Positions 35,356 to 47,199 of a stretch of 64,000 nt of DNA are shown here, piece by piece. How positions within the stretch are numbered: the stretch's first letter is position 1; every line of letters begins with the position of its first letter. Location: contig NC_092875.1 in assembly GCF_028372415.1 (NCBI RefSeq), positions 193,418,372 to 193,482,371 on the forward strand, in the 5' to 3' direction. Under the pieces are notes generated by a model. The model was not told the origin of the DNA, did not search any database, and saw nothing but the letters and a program-made list of their open reading frames with translations. This DNA comes from Notamacropus eugenii. Taxonomy: Eukaryota > Chordata > Mammalia > Diprotodontia > Macropodidae. A program made the translations under genes and the position numbers.

Positions 35356-36068
35356 GAGGGTGGAGCCAAGATAGCAGAGTAAAAGCAGGGAATTCCCTGA
35401 GCTCTTCCCTAGAGCCTTCCAAATACCTGTAAAAATGATTCTAAACAAAATTCTAGAGCTACAGAAACCACAAAATGACAGAGTGAAATAAATCCCCAGC
35501 TCCCAAAAACCTAGAAAGTCAACAGGAAGGATCCTTCACACCAGGCAGGGAGTGGAGTGCAGTCCAGCGTGAGCCACACCAGCACAGACAGCCACAGCAG
35601 GTCTCAGGGTACTGAATCACTGGCAGCTTTGGCAGTTTCCAGACTCCTCAACCCTAAAATACCAAAAAGGTCAGTGAGAAAACACTGTGGGACCCGAGTG
35701 AAAAAGGAGCTTGGGGTCCCAGCCCCAGGACCATGGGGGTGGAGGCAGCAGTGGCAGCAGTAGCAGCTGTAGCAATGGCTTAAGCTGCTTCTGGAGCTCT
35801 GGGCCCACAGACAGTGGGGGAATCGAGCAGTTGATATAAAATCCATGAAGTCTGGGACACCCACCACCACTGGAAACAGAATCCTACCTTGACAAAGAGT
35901 TAGAAAGTCAAATGTTTGGCTGGAAAGGTGAGTAAACATCATAAAAGAAGTCAGACTATAGAATCTTACTTTGATGACAATGAAGATCAGCGCATACAAC
36001 CAGACCAGGACAGCAGAGTCAAAGCTCCTACATCAAGAGCCAACAAGAGGAATATGAATTAGTTGTAG

Positions 36069-36990
36069 GCCATGGAGGAACTCAAAAAGGATTTTGAAAA
36101 TCAAGTAAAAGAAGTAGAGAAAAATTGGGAAGAGAAATGAGAGTGATATAAGAAAATCATGAAAACCTAGTCAACAGTTTGCTAAAGGAGACCTCAGAAA
36201 ATACTGAAGAAAATACCCTGAAAAATAGAGTAACCCAAATGGCAAAAGAAGTCCAAAAAGCCGATGAGGAGAAGAAAGCCTTAAAAAGCAGAACTGGTCA
36301 AATGGAAAAGGAGGTTCAAAAGCTCACTGAAGAAAATAATTCCTTCAAAATTAGAATGGAACAAATGCAAGCTAATGACTTTATGAGAAATGAAGAAATT
36401 ATAAAATAGAGCCAAAAGAACGAAAAAATAGAAGACAATGTGAAATAGCTCATTGGAAAAACAACTGACCTGGAAAATAGATCCAGGAGAGATAATTTAA
36501 TAATTTTTGGACTACCTGAAAGCCATGATCAAAAAAAGAGCCTAGACATCATCTTTCAAGAAATTATTAAGGAAAACTGTCCTGATATTATAGAATCAGA
36601 GGGTAAAATAGAAATTGAAAGGCTCCACCACGATCTCTGGAAAGAGATCCCAAAAGGAAAACTAGGAATATTGTAGTCCAATTCCAGAGTTCCCAGGTCA
36701 AGGACAAAGTATTGCAAGCAGCCAGAAAGAAACAATTTGAGTATTATGGAAATACAATCAGGATAACACAAGCTCTAGCAGCTTCTACATTAAGGGATTG
36801 AAGGGCTTGGAATATGATATTCCAGAGGTCAGAGGAGCTAGGATTAAGACCAAGAATCACCTACCTAGAAAAACTGATCCTTCTGGGGAAAAATTCAATG
36901 AAATAGAGGATTTCAAGCATTCTTGATGAAAAGATCAGAGCTGAATAGAAAATCTGACTTTCAAATATAAGAATCAAGAGAAGCATTAAA
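36069..36990 (+). pseudogene. HAL1-like ORF1 (RNA-binding coiled-coil protein), broken
   Basis: The start near 36069 gives MEELKKDFENQVKEVEKNWE, then a stop. 36179-36409 gives a coiled coil (KEVQKADEEKKALKSR, then KEVQKLTEENNSFK), followed by stops and the RNA-recognition-like part ('DNLIIFGLPESHD'-type text near 36500), the C-terminal domain with REIPKGKLGIL-like text near 36640, and an end near 36990. In an active copy the protein would trimerise and coat element RNA. At least four in-frame stops make this one inactive. Confidence 0.7.
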
Positions 36991-37138
36991 ATGTAAACAG
37001 GAAAGAGAAATCATAAGAGACTTATTAAAGTTGAACTGTTTACATTTCTACATGGAAAGATGATATTTGTAATTCATGAGACCTTTCTCAGTATTAGTAC
37101 TGAGTATTAGTACTCAGTGTTAGGATAGTTGAAGCAGA

Positions 37139-37196
37139 TAGATAGATGGATGGATGGATGGATGGATGGATGGATGGATGGATGGATGGATGGATG
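37139..37196. repeat. (GGAT)n microsatellite in the HAL1 3' UTR
   Basis: About 14 uninterrupted GGAT units, likely variable in length between individuals. Confidence 0.92.
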
Positions 37197-38013
37197 TCAA
37201 GCAGGCACAGGGTGAGTTGAATATGACAGGATGACATCTAAAAAATAAAATTAAAGAGAGAGGAATATATTGAGAGAAGGAGAAAGGGAAAGATAGAAGG
37301 GGTAAATTCTCTCACATAAAAAAGGCAAGAAAAAGTTTTCACAATGGAGGGGGGAAAAGGAGAGGTGAAAAGGATGAGTGAAACTCATTCTTATAGAACT
37401 TGGCTTAAGAAGGGAATAACATACACACTCAGTTGGGTATCTTACTCTACAGGAAAGTAGGAGTGAAGGGAATAAGAGGGAGGGATGATAGAAACGAAGG
37501 CAGATTGGAGAAGGGGATAGTCAGAAGCAAACACTTTAGAAAAAGGACAGGCTCAAGGGAGAAAACAGAATAATTGGGGGGCAGGATAGGATGGAGGGAA
37601 ATATAGTTAGTCTTTCACAACATGACTATTATGGAGATGTTTTGCATAACTATACATGTATAACCTATTTGGAATTGCTTACCTTCTCAATTGGGGTAGG
37701 TGGAGAGGGAAGAAGGGAGAGAATTTAGAACTCAGTGTTTTAAAAACAGATGTTAATTGTTTTTACATGCAACTGGGGAATAAAATATACAGGCAATGGG
37801 GTATAGAAATCTATCTTGCCCTTTAAGAAAGGAAAGGGGAAGGGGATAAGGGGTGGGGATGATAAAAGGGAGGGTAGACTAGGGGAAGGAGTCATCAAAT
37901 TACATTCCATCTCAAGGTGGGGGGACAGGAAAGAGGGGGAGGAAATTTGGAACTCAAAATCTTGTGGAAATGAATGTTGGAAATTAAGAATAAATAAATA
38001 AATTTAAATCTTA

Positions 38014-38180
38014 AAAAACTGATACTTGTATTTCACTATATATATGTATATATATAATTTCAATACAATTGATTTACTTTGCAATCATATGTGTTTTATT
38101 TTGTGCATTTAAGAATATTATTCTGAGGAGGGGCCCAGAGAGGTGGATGACACAAAAAAAGGTTAATAACCATATAATCA
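38014..38180 (+). repeat. right part of an old DNA-transposon-like repeat
   Basis: 'atttcaatacaattgattt', 'ctttgcaatcatatgtgttt', 'ggatgacacaaaaaaaggtt' parallel 59995-60150. Together with 35290-35355 it is the target into which the HAL1 inserted. Confidence 0.6.
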
Positions 38181-38184
38181 AAGA

Positions 38185-39275
38185 AGTGGCATCTGAGTTG
38201 AGCTTTAAAGAATGAACAGGAATTCAACAAGTAGGGGGGAGGTGAAGGGGGAAGGGGAGGACAGAGGAAATTCCAGGCAAAAGGGACAGTATAAACAAAG
38301 GAAAAGGGATGGGACAGCAGGACAAGTACACAAAAGAGAGTAATTAGTCCATTTTGGCTGGATCAGAGAGTACGTGGGAGGCAGTAGTATGCAGTAAGGC
38401 TGAAAAGATAGAGTGGTTTCAGATTGCACATATGCTTGAGGATTAGGCAAAGGAGTTTGAACTTTATTCAGTAAGTAATTAGGAGTCATCAAAGAGTTTT
38501 GAGCAAAGGTGGCACATGACTAGATCCCTATGTGAGAAAGATGAGACTTGCAGTTATGTGAAGAATGAGTTCAAGAGGAAAGAAAGTAGAGTCAGGAAAA
38601 TATGATAAGAAGGTTACTGGAACAATCTAAGTAAGCAGAAATAAGATCCTGTACCAGAGTAGTGGCAGTGAGAATAGAGAAGATGGAATGGAAGGAAGAT
38701 ATATTATGAAAGTAGAGTAAAGAAGACTTCATTACTGATTGCATATCAAAATTACAGAGAGGAAAACATAAAAGCCAGCACTAAAGTTTTGTAGACAGAA
38801 CACTGAAGGAGAGATGGTGCTGCTGAAAGAAATAGTGAAATGATGAGAAGAAGTAAGCTGAGGGGAAAACAGAATGAACATGGTTGGAGATGTGCTGAAT
38901 TTGAGGAGCCAGTGGGATATCTAAGTAGAGATACTCCGCAGGCAATTAGAGATGTGAGTCTGGAGCTTGGGGAAAAGGTCAAGGTTTGTGAGAGATTTGG
39001 GAGTTAATTGTGTGGAGGCACTAGTGGAAATGAATTTAAACTAAAAGTGCCTTCCCTGAAAATAAATGAGATTGCCAAGGGAGAAAGTGCTCAGAAAGAA
39101 GAAGACCAAAGACAGACCACTGGGGAGCACACATTTTAATGGGTTGGGAAAGGGATGAAGAGCTAGAAAAGAAGACAGAAAATAAATTGTTGGAAGAGAA
39201 AAACAAAAAGAGCATTTGTTTCTGACCTCAAGAAAAGAGAATCCAGAAGAAGTGGTCAAGAGAATCAAATTTTAT
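38185..39275 (-). repeat. L2, 3' UTR into RT (minus strand), first segment
   Basis: Antisense L2 text in order: 'aaaggagtttgaactttatt' (38450), 'gtggcacatgactagatccc' (38510), 'tggttggagatgtgctgaat' (38881), 'ccagtgggatatctaagtag' (38911), 'agtctggagcttggggaaaa' (38958), and 'cactggggagcacacatttt' (39118). The usual RT box region near 38990 is eroded. It continues after SINE insertions at 39675 and 40230. Confidence 0.75.
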
Positions 39276-39324
39276 AGAGAACTCAAGATAGGTGAAAACT
39301 GAAAAAAAAGATTATTTTACTTGG

Positions 39325-39670
39325 TTATGAGTAGATTACTTTCCCCCTCCTGGATCACTGCCTTACCACAGTGGAGGGGCTTGCCCAATTCAACAAAACT
39401 ATGAGTTACGTGGGGTTGCCCAAGATAGACTGGTCATAATGGAGAGTTCTGACAAAAGATGATCCACTGGAGAAGAAAATGGAAAACAGTTCCCACTATC
39501 TTTGCCAAGAAAATCCCATGGACAGTACTAAAAATGTTAAAAGATATGACTAAGGCAGATGAGACCCTCAGGTCAGAAGGTGCCTAACACAGGCTCTTCT
39601 GAGCCTGGCAAGCTATGGTCCACAGCATCACGAAGAGTCAGGCATGACTGCATGATCTGAACAAGATCAT
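39325..39670 (+). repeat. RTE-derived SINE
   Basis: 'ctcctggatcactgccttac', 'cagtggaggggcttgcccaa', 'gatccactggagaagaaaat' and 'agtcaggcatgactgcatga' match the marsupial SINE class that borrows an RTE 3' end. It interrupts the L2 element. Confidence 0.7.
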
Positions 39671-39674
39671 TTTT

Positions 39675-39970
39675 ACAGTAAATGGGTGAAGGGCATATGT
39701 CAGACTCTAAAGGATTAAGAAAAATGTTGGGAAGTGAGAAACCAGAAACACTGATTATGGACAACCTTTTCAAGAAGTATACTGTTTATAAAGAGGAGAA
39801 AAATTAGATAGTGGCTGAATGGAGCAGGATGGCAAAGGGAAAACTTTAGGATTGGCAATTTGTAAGAAGATGGAAAGTAGCCAGTAGAACAAGAAAGAGA
39901 GAAAATGATTTCTGGAACAAGGTTTTGGAAAAAGGATTAAGGATGCTGAACAAAAGTTTAATCTTAGGAA
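39675..39970 (-). repeat. L2 second segment (minus strand)
   Basis: 'agatagtggctgaatggagc' and 'agaagatggaaagtagccag' parallel L2 text at 27560-27700. Confidence 0.6.
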
Positions 39971-39974
39971 AGAG

Positions 39975-40225
39975 TAGAGGTAGGTGGCACAGTGGATAGA
40001 GTCCTAGGAAGACCTGAGTTCAAAAGTGGTCTCAGACACTTATTAGCTGTGTGGAAAGTCACTTTAAAAAATCTGATTGCCTCAGTTTCCTTAACTGTAA
40101 AATAGGGACAATAACAGCACCTACTTCACAGGATTGTTGTGAGGATTAAATGGAATAATATTTGTAAAGCACTAAGCATAGTGCCAGACATGGTAGGTGC
40201 TATATAAATATTTATTCTGTTCTCT
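39975..40225 (+). repeat. tRNA-headed CORE-SINE (plus strand)
   Basis: 'aggtggcacagtggatagag', 'gcctcagtttccttaactg', 'taaagcactaagcatagtgc' and a 3' end 'ggtgctatataaatatttat'. Confidence 0.88.
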
Positions 40226-40229
40226 TTGT

Positions 40230-40560
40230 CTATTTCTTCTTCTGAGGAGTAAAAGAATACACCAAGGGTAATGATGCCAAGAAGTTTTTGGGACTGGAGA
40301 AAAGGAGTTTGACTGATCTCAAATCAGTTAGTTTCAATTTGCTCAGTGAAGTAAGAAGTTAAATCATCTGCAATAAATGTAAGGGAGAGTGGTAGAAATG
40401 TGTCAGGAGAGAAAAAGGCTTGAAACCATGCCTATGAGGAAAGATATGGATCATCAGTAAGAGCAGAGAAAGCAAAGGCTCTATAGTTGTGTGAGGTAGC
40501 TGAGGTTATGCACCATCAATATGTAGTGAGTACAGTCAAATGCCTTCACTGTTTGATGGG
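40230..40560 (-). repeat. L2 third segment (minus strand)
   Basis: 'caatttgctcagtgaagtaa' and 'gaagttaaatcatctgcaat' are the antisense of the L2 'FTEKIE' region, as at 27886-27930. Confidence 0.65.
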
Positions 40561-40689
40561 AGAGCAGCTAAAAGACTTGCTCTTCTAACCAGTAAGAAAA
40601 AAGATTTCTGTCTAGCCATAATCCTAGATTGTAACCAAAGGACAACATTTCACAAGTAATTTTCCCCAGACCATAAGTTTGAAAACCAT

Positions 40690-42590
40690 ATTACCAATTG
40701 GGACTCTAGGATGGGAGAGTAGGAGGTTGCTTTTAAGATTCTCTCCCTCTCACTGCCTCAGAATAGCAATAAATGCACCAAATAAAATAACAAAAATGGC
40801 AACAATCAGAAGGGCATAAGAGAAACAATTCTTCTCAAAGTAATTTCTATTTAGAAAAAGCAACAAAAAGCTGAATTACTAAATCTCTGAGCTGTACCTA
40901 ATGCTCCTACTTTACCACCTGCCTGCTGCACTGGCCACAGCAGAGCAAGAGCTCTGAGATCCATGTAGTGATAGCAGTGTCTGTTTTTATACTGAAATCT
41001 CAATTCAGCAGCCTGTCTGGTAAGGAGCATGCCACACTCAATGGATAGAGGTCCCTGAAGGCATCTGATGTGAAAATCACTTAAAGATATGCTGCTGTAA
41101 CCAGCATGAAGAAAGAGTATTACCTCTGCATAGCTATTCAACTATATTGAAATATAAGGACTAAGCACTCGAAGTAACCTTTAACAAAAGCAACCAGTCC
41201 CAGTGATGGACGGGAGTTGAACCGGATAGTGAGTGGGGAAATGGAGGGAATTCAAAAGTGCCAGACCTGCATCAGTGATCTAGCAGAGAAGAGAAGAGAC
41301 TTTCAGTGAAAAGACTGATTATAGGAAAAACATCAGAGAAAAGCTAGCAATGAAATTGTTGAAACAGAAAAAAAATGCAAACAATCAAGAAAAAGAGCTA
41401 TTACAATGAATAAGTACTATAGATTGAAGGAAGTAGACTAGAAAGTACCTAAGAGAGAGGAACACATTGCAGTAAAGAGTTAGGTGGCACAGGGGATAGA
41501 GTATTGCACTTGGAATCAGGAAGACTCATCTCTGTGTGTCACTTACCCCTTTTTGCTTCAGTTCAAAATGAGCTGGAGAAGGAAATGGCAAACCACTCCA
41601 TTATCTTTAGCAAGAAAACCCCAAATGGGATTATGAAAAATCAGAAACAATTGAAAAAAAATTTATGAGTCTCCATAAATGATACTGGAGTAATCACAAA
41701 AACCTTAGAATGGTCCAGGTATGCAGTAAAAGAATTAAAACAGAAAATTAAAAATTAGGGTAGAAATTAGGATTCTTGAAGAAGTAGTTAAGGAAACAAA
41801 TAAGTGAATGAAGAATTTAGAACAAAGCACTGAGAAGCACTCAATAAGTCAGCAAATTCTCTGGAGGAAAAATAAGATGGGGAGCAAGTTTGAAAATGAA
41901 ATAGAGAGGCAAAAAATTAGAATGATAATTTAATAAAACCAAAAGACAAGAAGTTTTGAAGAACAATGTGACCCAATAAAAGCTTGAATAGCTTGAAGAT
42001 AGGCTATTACAATATGATTTAAGAATTATACGTCTTTTAGGAAAACGTTATGAAATAAAAAGCCTAAATATTTCCTTTGGAAAATAGTATGGGAAAATTG
42101 TCCAAAAGTATTGGAAACAGGGCAAAGTTGAGATTGTCATAAGTTAAAGGCCACTTATTAAGAGAGATTCCCAAGTATTACTCATAAAGATATGCTATAG
42201 TCAGCATTCAGAACTACGTTGTCAAACAACAATATTGCAAACAGCCAAGAAAAAAGTCCTTCACAAACCAAGGAAAAGCAGTTAAAATCCCTTAGGACTC
42301 CTCTTGGATTATTAAAGATTATCAATTATTTTTAATTATTAATTATTAAAGATTATTAAAGACAAGGTTAAATCATGACACTGTAGAAAGCAAAGGATAT
42401 CTGTTTGCATGTTAAAATGCCAAATCCTTCAAAGCCAAGCTTAATCAAAGAAAAAGATGGATTTTCAATGAAAGGTAGGAATTTGACTCATCTTCAAAAA
42501 AAACCCCAAGTGAACAGAGAATTTCACATGCAAACTTATCAAATAAAAGAAACATTCTCTCAAAATGCTCAAATCAAACTGTAATCTCAT
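40690..42590 (+). mobile_element. L1 5' UTR and ORF1 (plus strand), interrupted by a SINE
   Basis: 40690-41300 carries L1 5' UTR text (compare 'gatagcagtgtctg' and 'gagagtaggaggttgc' with 25430-25500). From 41160 A-rich ORF1-like sequence follows, and its C-terminal part lies near 42190-42560. A CORE-SINE at 41478-41662 splits it. No ORF2 follows. No frame is intact. Confidence 0.55.
41478..41662 (+). repeat. marsupial CORE-SINE with long 3' tail, core-deleted
   Basis: 'gttaggtggcacaggggata', 'cttggaatcaggaagactca', then directly 'gtgtcacttacccctttttg', 'atggcaaaccactccattat' and 'gccaagaaaacc'-type tail. Part of the core is deleted. Confidence 0.85.
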
Positions 42591-42599
42591 TGATCAGGA

Positions 42600-43015
42600 T
42601 GTTACCTCAACAGAGGGAGATAGCAACCTATTCATGCCAGTCTATCCTGAGTGACTCTTGTTGATGTCCTCCCATAAAAGTGTCACAAGGGTTTCTTTTT
42701 AGTGTTAGAGGCCTCTCTTGAACTCTTTTGATATCAGTAAAGAACTTGGGCTCTTCATTGGCCATCCTTTGCCCTTGCCCCATAGGCTTATAAGATCAAA
42801 TGACGAGCCCATCTTCTTTTCCAATCACATACTTTCTTGATTACATATTTTCCTCCTTTTCTTCTTTGAGGTTCTTTATTCTTCATATATTACAGCCTTC
42901 TCATACCCACTATTCATCTCTTCATTACCTTCTATGTGATATCCATTTTCAGTTCTTCAAAGATTCTTGTGCTTTATGTCTTTCAGGCATGCAATAACAA
43001 TAGTAGATAGTTAGC
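42600..43015. other. no gene or repeat recognised
   Basis: Pyrimidine-rich sequence. The 42800-42997 frame (65 residues) has no recognisable homology. Confidence 0.35.
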
Positions 43016-43058
43016 AAGAAAAAAATATATATGTAAACACACACATATACATATAAAC

Positions 43059-43060
<2 letters not shown>

Positions 43061-43136
<76 letters not shown>
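43061..43136. repeat. (AT)n microsatellite
   Basis: About 38 AT units. It accounts for the Tyr-Ile repeat ORF here. Confidence 0.97.
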
Positions 43137-43138
<2 letters not shown>

Positions 43139-43318
43139 CTTTGTTTCTGGGAGAAGCTTGAAGATCTTAAAAGAATTTTATAATTCTGAAATATCCAAAC
43201 ACATAAAGAGAAATTTATTTTACAAAAGAACAGAGAAAATTAAAAATAAATAGATGATTGAACTGGTAGAAAAATACCATTTTTAAGAACAAGAAAAATC
43301 AATAAACCATTTGGTAGT

Positions 43319-43437
<119 letters not shown>

Positions 43438-43737
43438 AAACTGGAAAAATTTTAAAAATGAATAAGGTATGTAAACATATAATGGAGAGAAAATAAAGCA
43501 TATTCTCAGAAATCAAAATACACAATTATGTATAAGCAAAAATTAGAATTTAAATCACAAGGTCTTGTGTGTGTGTGTGTTTGTATGTGTTGTGGATTTC
43601 TTGTCAATCTGATAAAATCTATGGACCCCTTCTTAGATTAATGTTTTTTAAAATGCATAAAATAAAATACAGAGGATTATAAGGCAACCTAGTTATATTG
43701 AAATGCAGTTATCAAAGAAATTTTTTAAAATAAAACA

Positions 43738-43990
43738 AGTTCACAGAACCACAGAATCCCTGATTTAAAGGACATAGATAACCTTTTACAACAATAACAA
43801 CAAAAATAAAATGTCCAAATTAACAAAACTAGAAATAGAGGTCTTCATCAACTCAATCTCAGAAAGAGAAATAAAATAAGCCAAAAATTAATTAACATAT
43901 AAAAAAGCACCTGCTCCAAATGACTTTATATCATCTAGCAAAATGTCAACGAGAAATTCATACATTTGTCATTTTGATAATTGTAAATAT
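43738..43990 (+). mobile_element. MIR scrap followed by L1 ORF2 fragment
   Basis: 43738-43785 resembles a MIR end ('cagaaccacagaatccctga'). 43800-43990 is A-rich with 'caactcaatctcagaaagag' and 'aagcacctgctccaaatgac', comparable to the L1 ORF2 stretch before the RT domain. Confidence 0.4.
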
Positions 43991-43994
43991 TTTG

Positions 43995-44340
43995 TTATCT
44001 CATGGATGTAGCTATGCCCTTCAATGAGCAGATTGCAAATTATCCTTACCTTCCTATCCTGTGTATCTCTTGTCCAAGTTCTTCCATAAATCTAGTATCC
44101 TCTATGTCTTCTGACATAGCATGGATACAAATGGACCAAAAAGATTCTCAATTGGTTATCCCTTGTTTTATCCATGTGACCAACATGTCTTTTTTTCTTG
44201 TTGGATATTTCTTTGACAGTGTCCTTTAGGTAACTTCTCTTGATTGCTTTCTCATTTATATGTGTTACATAAACCTACTGTCTACCAAGTGACTGTGCAT
44301 TTCCCTTATAGGATCTTCCACTTTGATTCTTTGATGCTAT
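43995..44340. other. no gene or repeat recognised
   Basis: The 44002-44229 frame encodes 75 residues with no recognised domain. Confidence 0.35.
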
Positions 44341-44344
44341 GCAT

Positions 44345-44530
44345 CACCATGAGAATATTGAAGTGAACAATATGGGCCGTTTTTTCACAGCACCTTCTCT
44401 GCCACTTAGTTTTAGATAGTTGCTTGAATGAACTGAGAAGTTAAATAACTCACCCAGGGTTACACATCCAGTATGGGTCAGAGGTGTGATTTGAAGCCAG
44501 ATCTTCTGGCTCTCTTCCACACCACTAGGA
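44345..44530 (-). repeat. MIR (minus strand)
   Basis: 'aactcacccagggttacaca', 'gggtcagaggtgtgatttga' and 'agccagatcttctggctctc' are antisense MIR. Confidence 0.75.
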
Positions 44531-44531
44531 A

Positions 44532-44810
44532 TTCAGAAAAATCTGGGAAAACCTATAAGAAATGATACAGAATGAAGAAAGCAGAACCACGAGAGTGCCA
44601 TACATAACTATGATAACATAAATGAAGACAACACTAAAAGACAGTAGAATTTATAGTAAATGACATGATCAATATTGGTTCCATATGACTGATACTGGAA
44701 CCCACAACCACTATCTTAGTAGAAAGGTGGCAGACCATGAGTGCAGAATATTACATACTTTGTCAGTAGCAGTCCCCATATGTTACTTTACTGTTTTGTT
44801 TTTCTGTTAC
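44532..44810 (+). mobile_element. old L1 3' end (plus strand)
   Basis: 'agaaatgatacagaatgaag', 'aaagcagaaccacgagagtg' and 'ccatacataactatgataac' follow the L1 ORF2-end/3' UTR order seen at 21580-21620 and 27085-27150. Confidence 0.6.
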
Positions 44811-44814
44811 AAAT

Positions 44815-45505
44815 GTGAGTGGGAATTGAATTGGTATAAAAACTAATGTGCATATAAACATTGTTTAAGCAATGTTACATTCTAGAATCCCAAAGCAGCA
44901 ATTTTGAAATAGTCAAATCTGAGAAATTCATTTTCTCATTTTCTTTCTTTTATATAAATTCAAAATGGATAGAAAATACAATTAAAATGCTGAGGGTCTT
45001 TTGTTCTTTTTTGTATACTATCCTAGATGATCTATTCCCTAGATGATCTATTCTACCAAAGTGAGGAAACTTTATCCAGTGAGAAAAGTTCTGATTCAAT
45101 ACATAATATGGACTCAATTTTACCTTTAGATTTCCTACTACCATCAAATCATAGGTGAATCTCTTTATTTCCTAGAAAGATAATCCTACACATCTGAAAA
45201 ACTGACTATTTAACATATCCCACAAGAATATTACGCTTTCCTGTTACTTGATAGTCATTTGTACATCACTAATGAGTCCTGGCAAAGTGGTATTTCTGTA
45301 ATTAAGAGACAAATGTTGAGGAAGGCTATATTAGCAAAGCAACAAAACAAGAAAAAGTGGAAAAGTAACAAATTATAATATATAACTTAATATAAGCTAC
45401 TTTACTTCCTTCCTCTCCCTACACCCCAAAGCTAAATTGTATGAAATTGAGCACTTTCTATAATTGGATTGTTTTCAGGATGTACATTTTTTTTCTTTTT
45501 AAGTA
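44815..45505. other. no gene or repeat recognised
   Basis: AT-rich, apparently unique. A short tandem duplication 'agatgatctattc' occurs at 45025-45053. Confidence 0.4.
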
Positions 45506-45509
45506 GCAT

Positions 45510-45640
45510 TAATAACAAAAGCTGACTTCTATATACTTTAAGGTTTGCAAAGCACTTGACATAAACAATAATCCTGTGAGGCAGATGCTATTAACATACT
45601 GGTTTTATAGGTAAAAATCCATTTTAGGAGAATGACCTAT
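45510..45640 (-). repeat. MIR (minus strand)
   Basis: 'ctttaaggtttgcaaagcac' and 'aatcctgtgaggcagatgct' are antisense MIR 3' half. Confidence 0.75.
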
Positions 45641-45824
45641 GTTAAGGGATAGCATAACATCAAGGGTGTATATGATCACATACACATGAGGAAGAATCAG
45701 CATCTATGGTGAATTTAAACATGTATTCAGGAACATGAACAATATGTTGCCAATATTACATTATTGATATTCTGAGTCCAACATACTAGTTACATGTTTT
45801 GGTAATGTTTACTCTATAGTTAAA

Positions 45825-46025
45825 TAATAATAATAGCTAACAATTCCATAGTGCTGTAAGGTTTGCAAAGCACTATATATCTACTGCCTCATTTCATCCT
45901 TACAACAAGCCTGAGAAGTAAATACTACCATTATCTCCGTTTTACAGATGAAGACACAGAGGCTGAGAGAAAAGTCTGAGGTAGTGGTCAAATTCAGGCC
46001 TTCATTATAAGTCCAGCACTTATGT
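45825..46025 (-). repeat. MIR (minus strand), near full length
   Basis: 'gtaaggtttgcaaagcacta', 'cgttttacagatgaagacac' and 'agaggctgagagaaaag', ending with 'tataagtccagcacttatg'. Confidence 0.85.
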
Positions 46026-46029
46026 CACC

Positions 46030-46495
46030 TATTTTTACATGAAAAATAAAACAGTTACTTTCATTTGTTTTTATTCACATAAATGCATATATAGTTATGT
46101 AATGGGTGCTTGTCTTCCTCTCACATTGAAGCTAAGAACACCACGGTTCTTTGACTCAATGTTTGTTCTTTCATTTTAGGTGAAGGAGATTGGAGGCTAT
46201 GAGTTTTGATGGTTCAGGAAAGAAAGTCACCCTGGGCCTAGGAGTATAATCCATTTTGGGTTTTTAGACTAGTTTAGCACCAAGGATCAAGGAACAAACT
46301 TCAGGACCCAGCTCACTGGTAATTGAGACAAGAGCTCATCCACCAGCAATGCTGTATTTAGATGTGAACATGGTTGGACGAATGCCTTGTAGAAATTTTG
46401 ATATTAGCCCAAAGTCTAAGACCTATAGGGGAGAGTGTGTGCCCCCAAAGTATTGGGAGAGGGAATATTTATATTTCAATTATTGCTATGTCTTT
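46030..46495. other. no gene or repeat recognised
   Basis: Probably unique. The short frames end in the TG microsatellite that follows. Confidence 0.4.
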
Positions 46496-46496
46496 G

Positions 46497-46498
46497 AA

Positions 46499-46534
<36 letters not shown>
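46497..46534. repeat. (TG)n microsatellite
   Basis: About 18 TG units, which explains the Cys-Val repeat frames. Confidence 0.95.
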
Positions 46535-46539
<5 letters not shown>

Positions 46540-46540
<1 letters not shown>

Positions 46541-46890
46541 CCTTTTGTCAAAGCTAACTGATGGAAATTGGTTAAATAGAGCTAGGATACAAGTCATTAG
46601 ACATTAACATTGGGAAGAACCACACCAAGAATGGGGGGCTGAGCCAATGGCATTAAAGAAGAAACACATTAAATCCTCAAGGGTACCAGTAGAACAGTAA
46701 GAAGAAGATAACAGCCAGTGTCATGAAGAGAAAGTAAAGGCAAAGTACTTGATATAATTGTACAATACAAACTAAGAAATAGATAAAACATTAACAGTAC
46801 ATCACACATTTTTAGCATCACTCATCTTTCCCTATTCATCCTCCAGTCACCCTCTATAAATGGTAACCTGAATCCTGGATAAATGTCTAC
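46540..46890. other. no gene or repeat recognised
   Basis: No coding signal. Confidence 0.4.
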
Positions 46891-46894
46891 GAGG

Positions 46895-47100
46895 ATCAGC
46901 AATGGACCTACATAGGGAACTTGCTGTGGAAGAAAGGCTCTCTACCAACATGGCAGCTATTTATTGTCTTAGAGTGTTGCCTAGAGCACAAAGAGGTATG
47001 CCCAGCATCAAACCAGAATTACAGGTCAGAAGCAGGACTTCAACCCTATTCTTCCTGACTCTAAGGCTGACTGTTCCCTACCTTACATTGTCATTAGGTT
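46895..47100 (-). repeat. diverged MIR/CORE-SINE (minus strand)
   Basis: 'acaggtcagaagcaggactt' and 'caaccctattcttcctgact' resemble antisense SINE core. The frame at 46902-47204 is therefore not a gene. Confidence 0.5.
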
Positions 47101-47199
47101 GTCCTACTTTGCATCATAACTCTATGGTTAACCATTGGAAGAAGCAGGTAGGAAAAAGTAAATGCCTTTCTCTTTTGGTGACTGTCACTGCAGGTGTAT

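Larger units (their letters stand above)
35356..38013 (+). mobile_element. HAL1-like (ORF1-only) element with target-site duplication
   Basis: A full-length-looking element starting 'gagggtggagccaagatagc' and ending in an A-rich 'aaataaataaatttaaatctt' region. It is flanked by 15-bp direct repeats aaaaattgatacctg (35341-35355) and aaaaactgatacttg (38014-38028). The 5' UTR runs to about 36070, one ORF1 to about 36990, then about 1 kb of G/A-rich 3' UTR. There is no endonuclease or RT anywhere, so it must have moved with another L1's enzymes. This is the half-L1 (HAL1) plan known in mammals including marsupials. Confidence 0.8.

Noticed and set aside
37139..37196. Possible CRISPR-like array
   Set aside because: It is a simple GGAT microsatellite with no spacers, and the genome is mammalian.
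46349..46607. Two Cys/Val-repeat frames
   Set aside because: They are produced by the (TG)n microsatellite.
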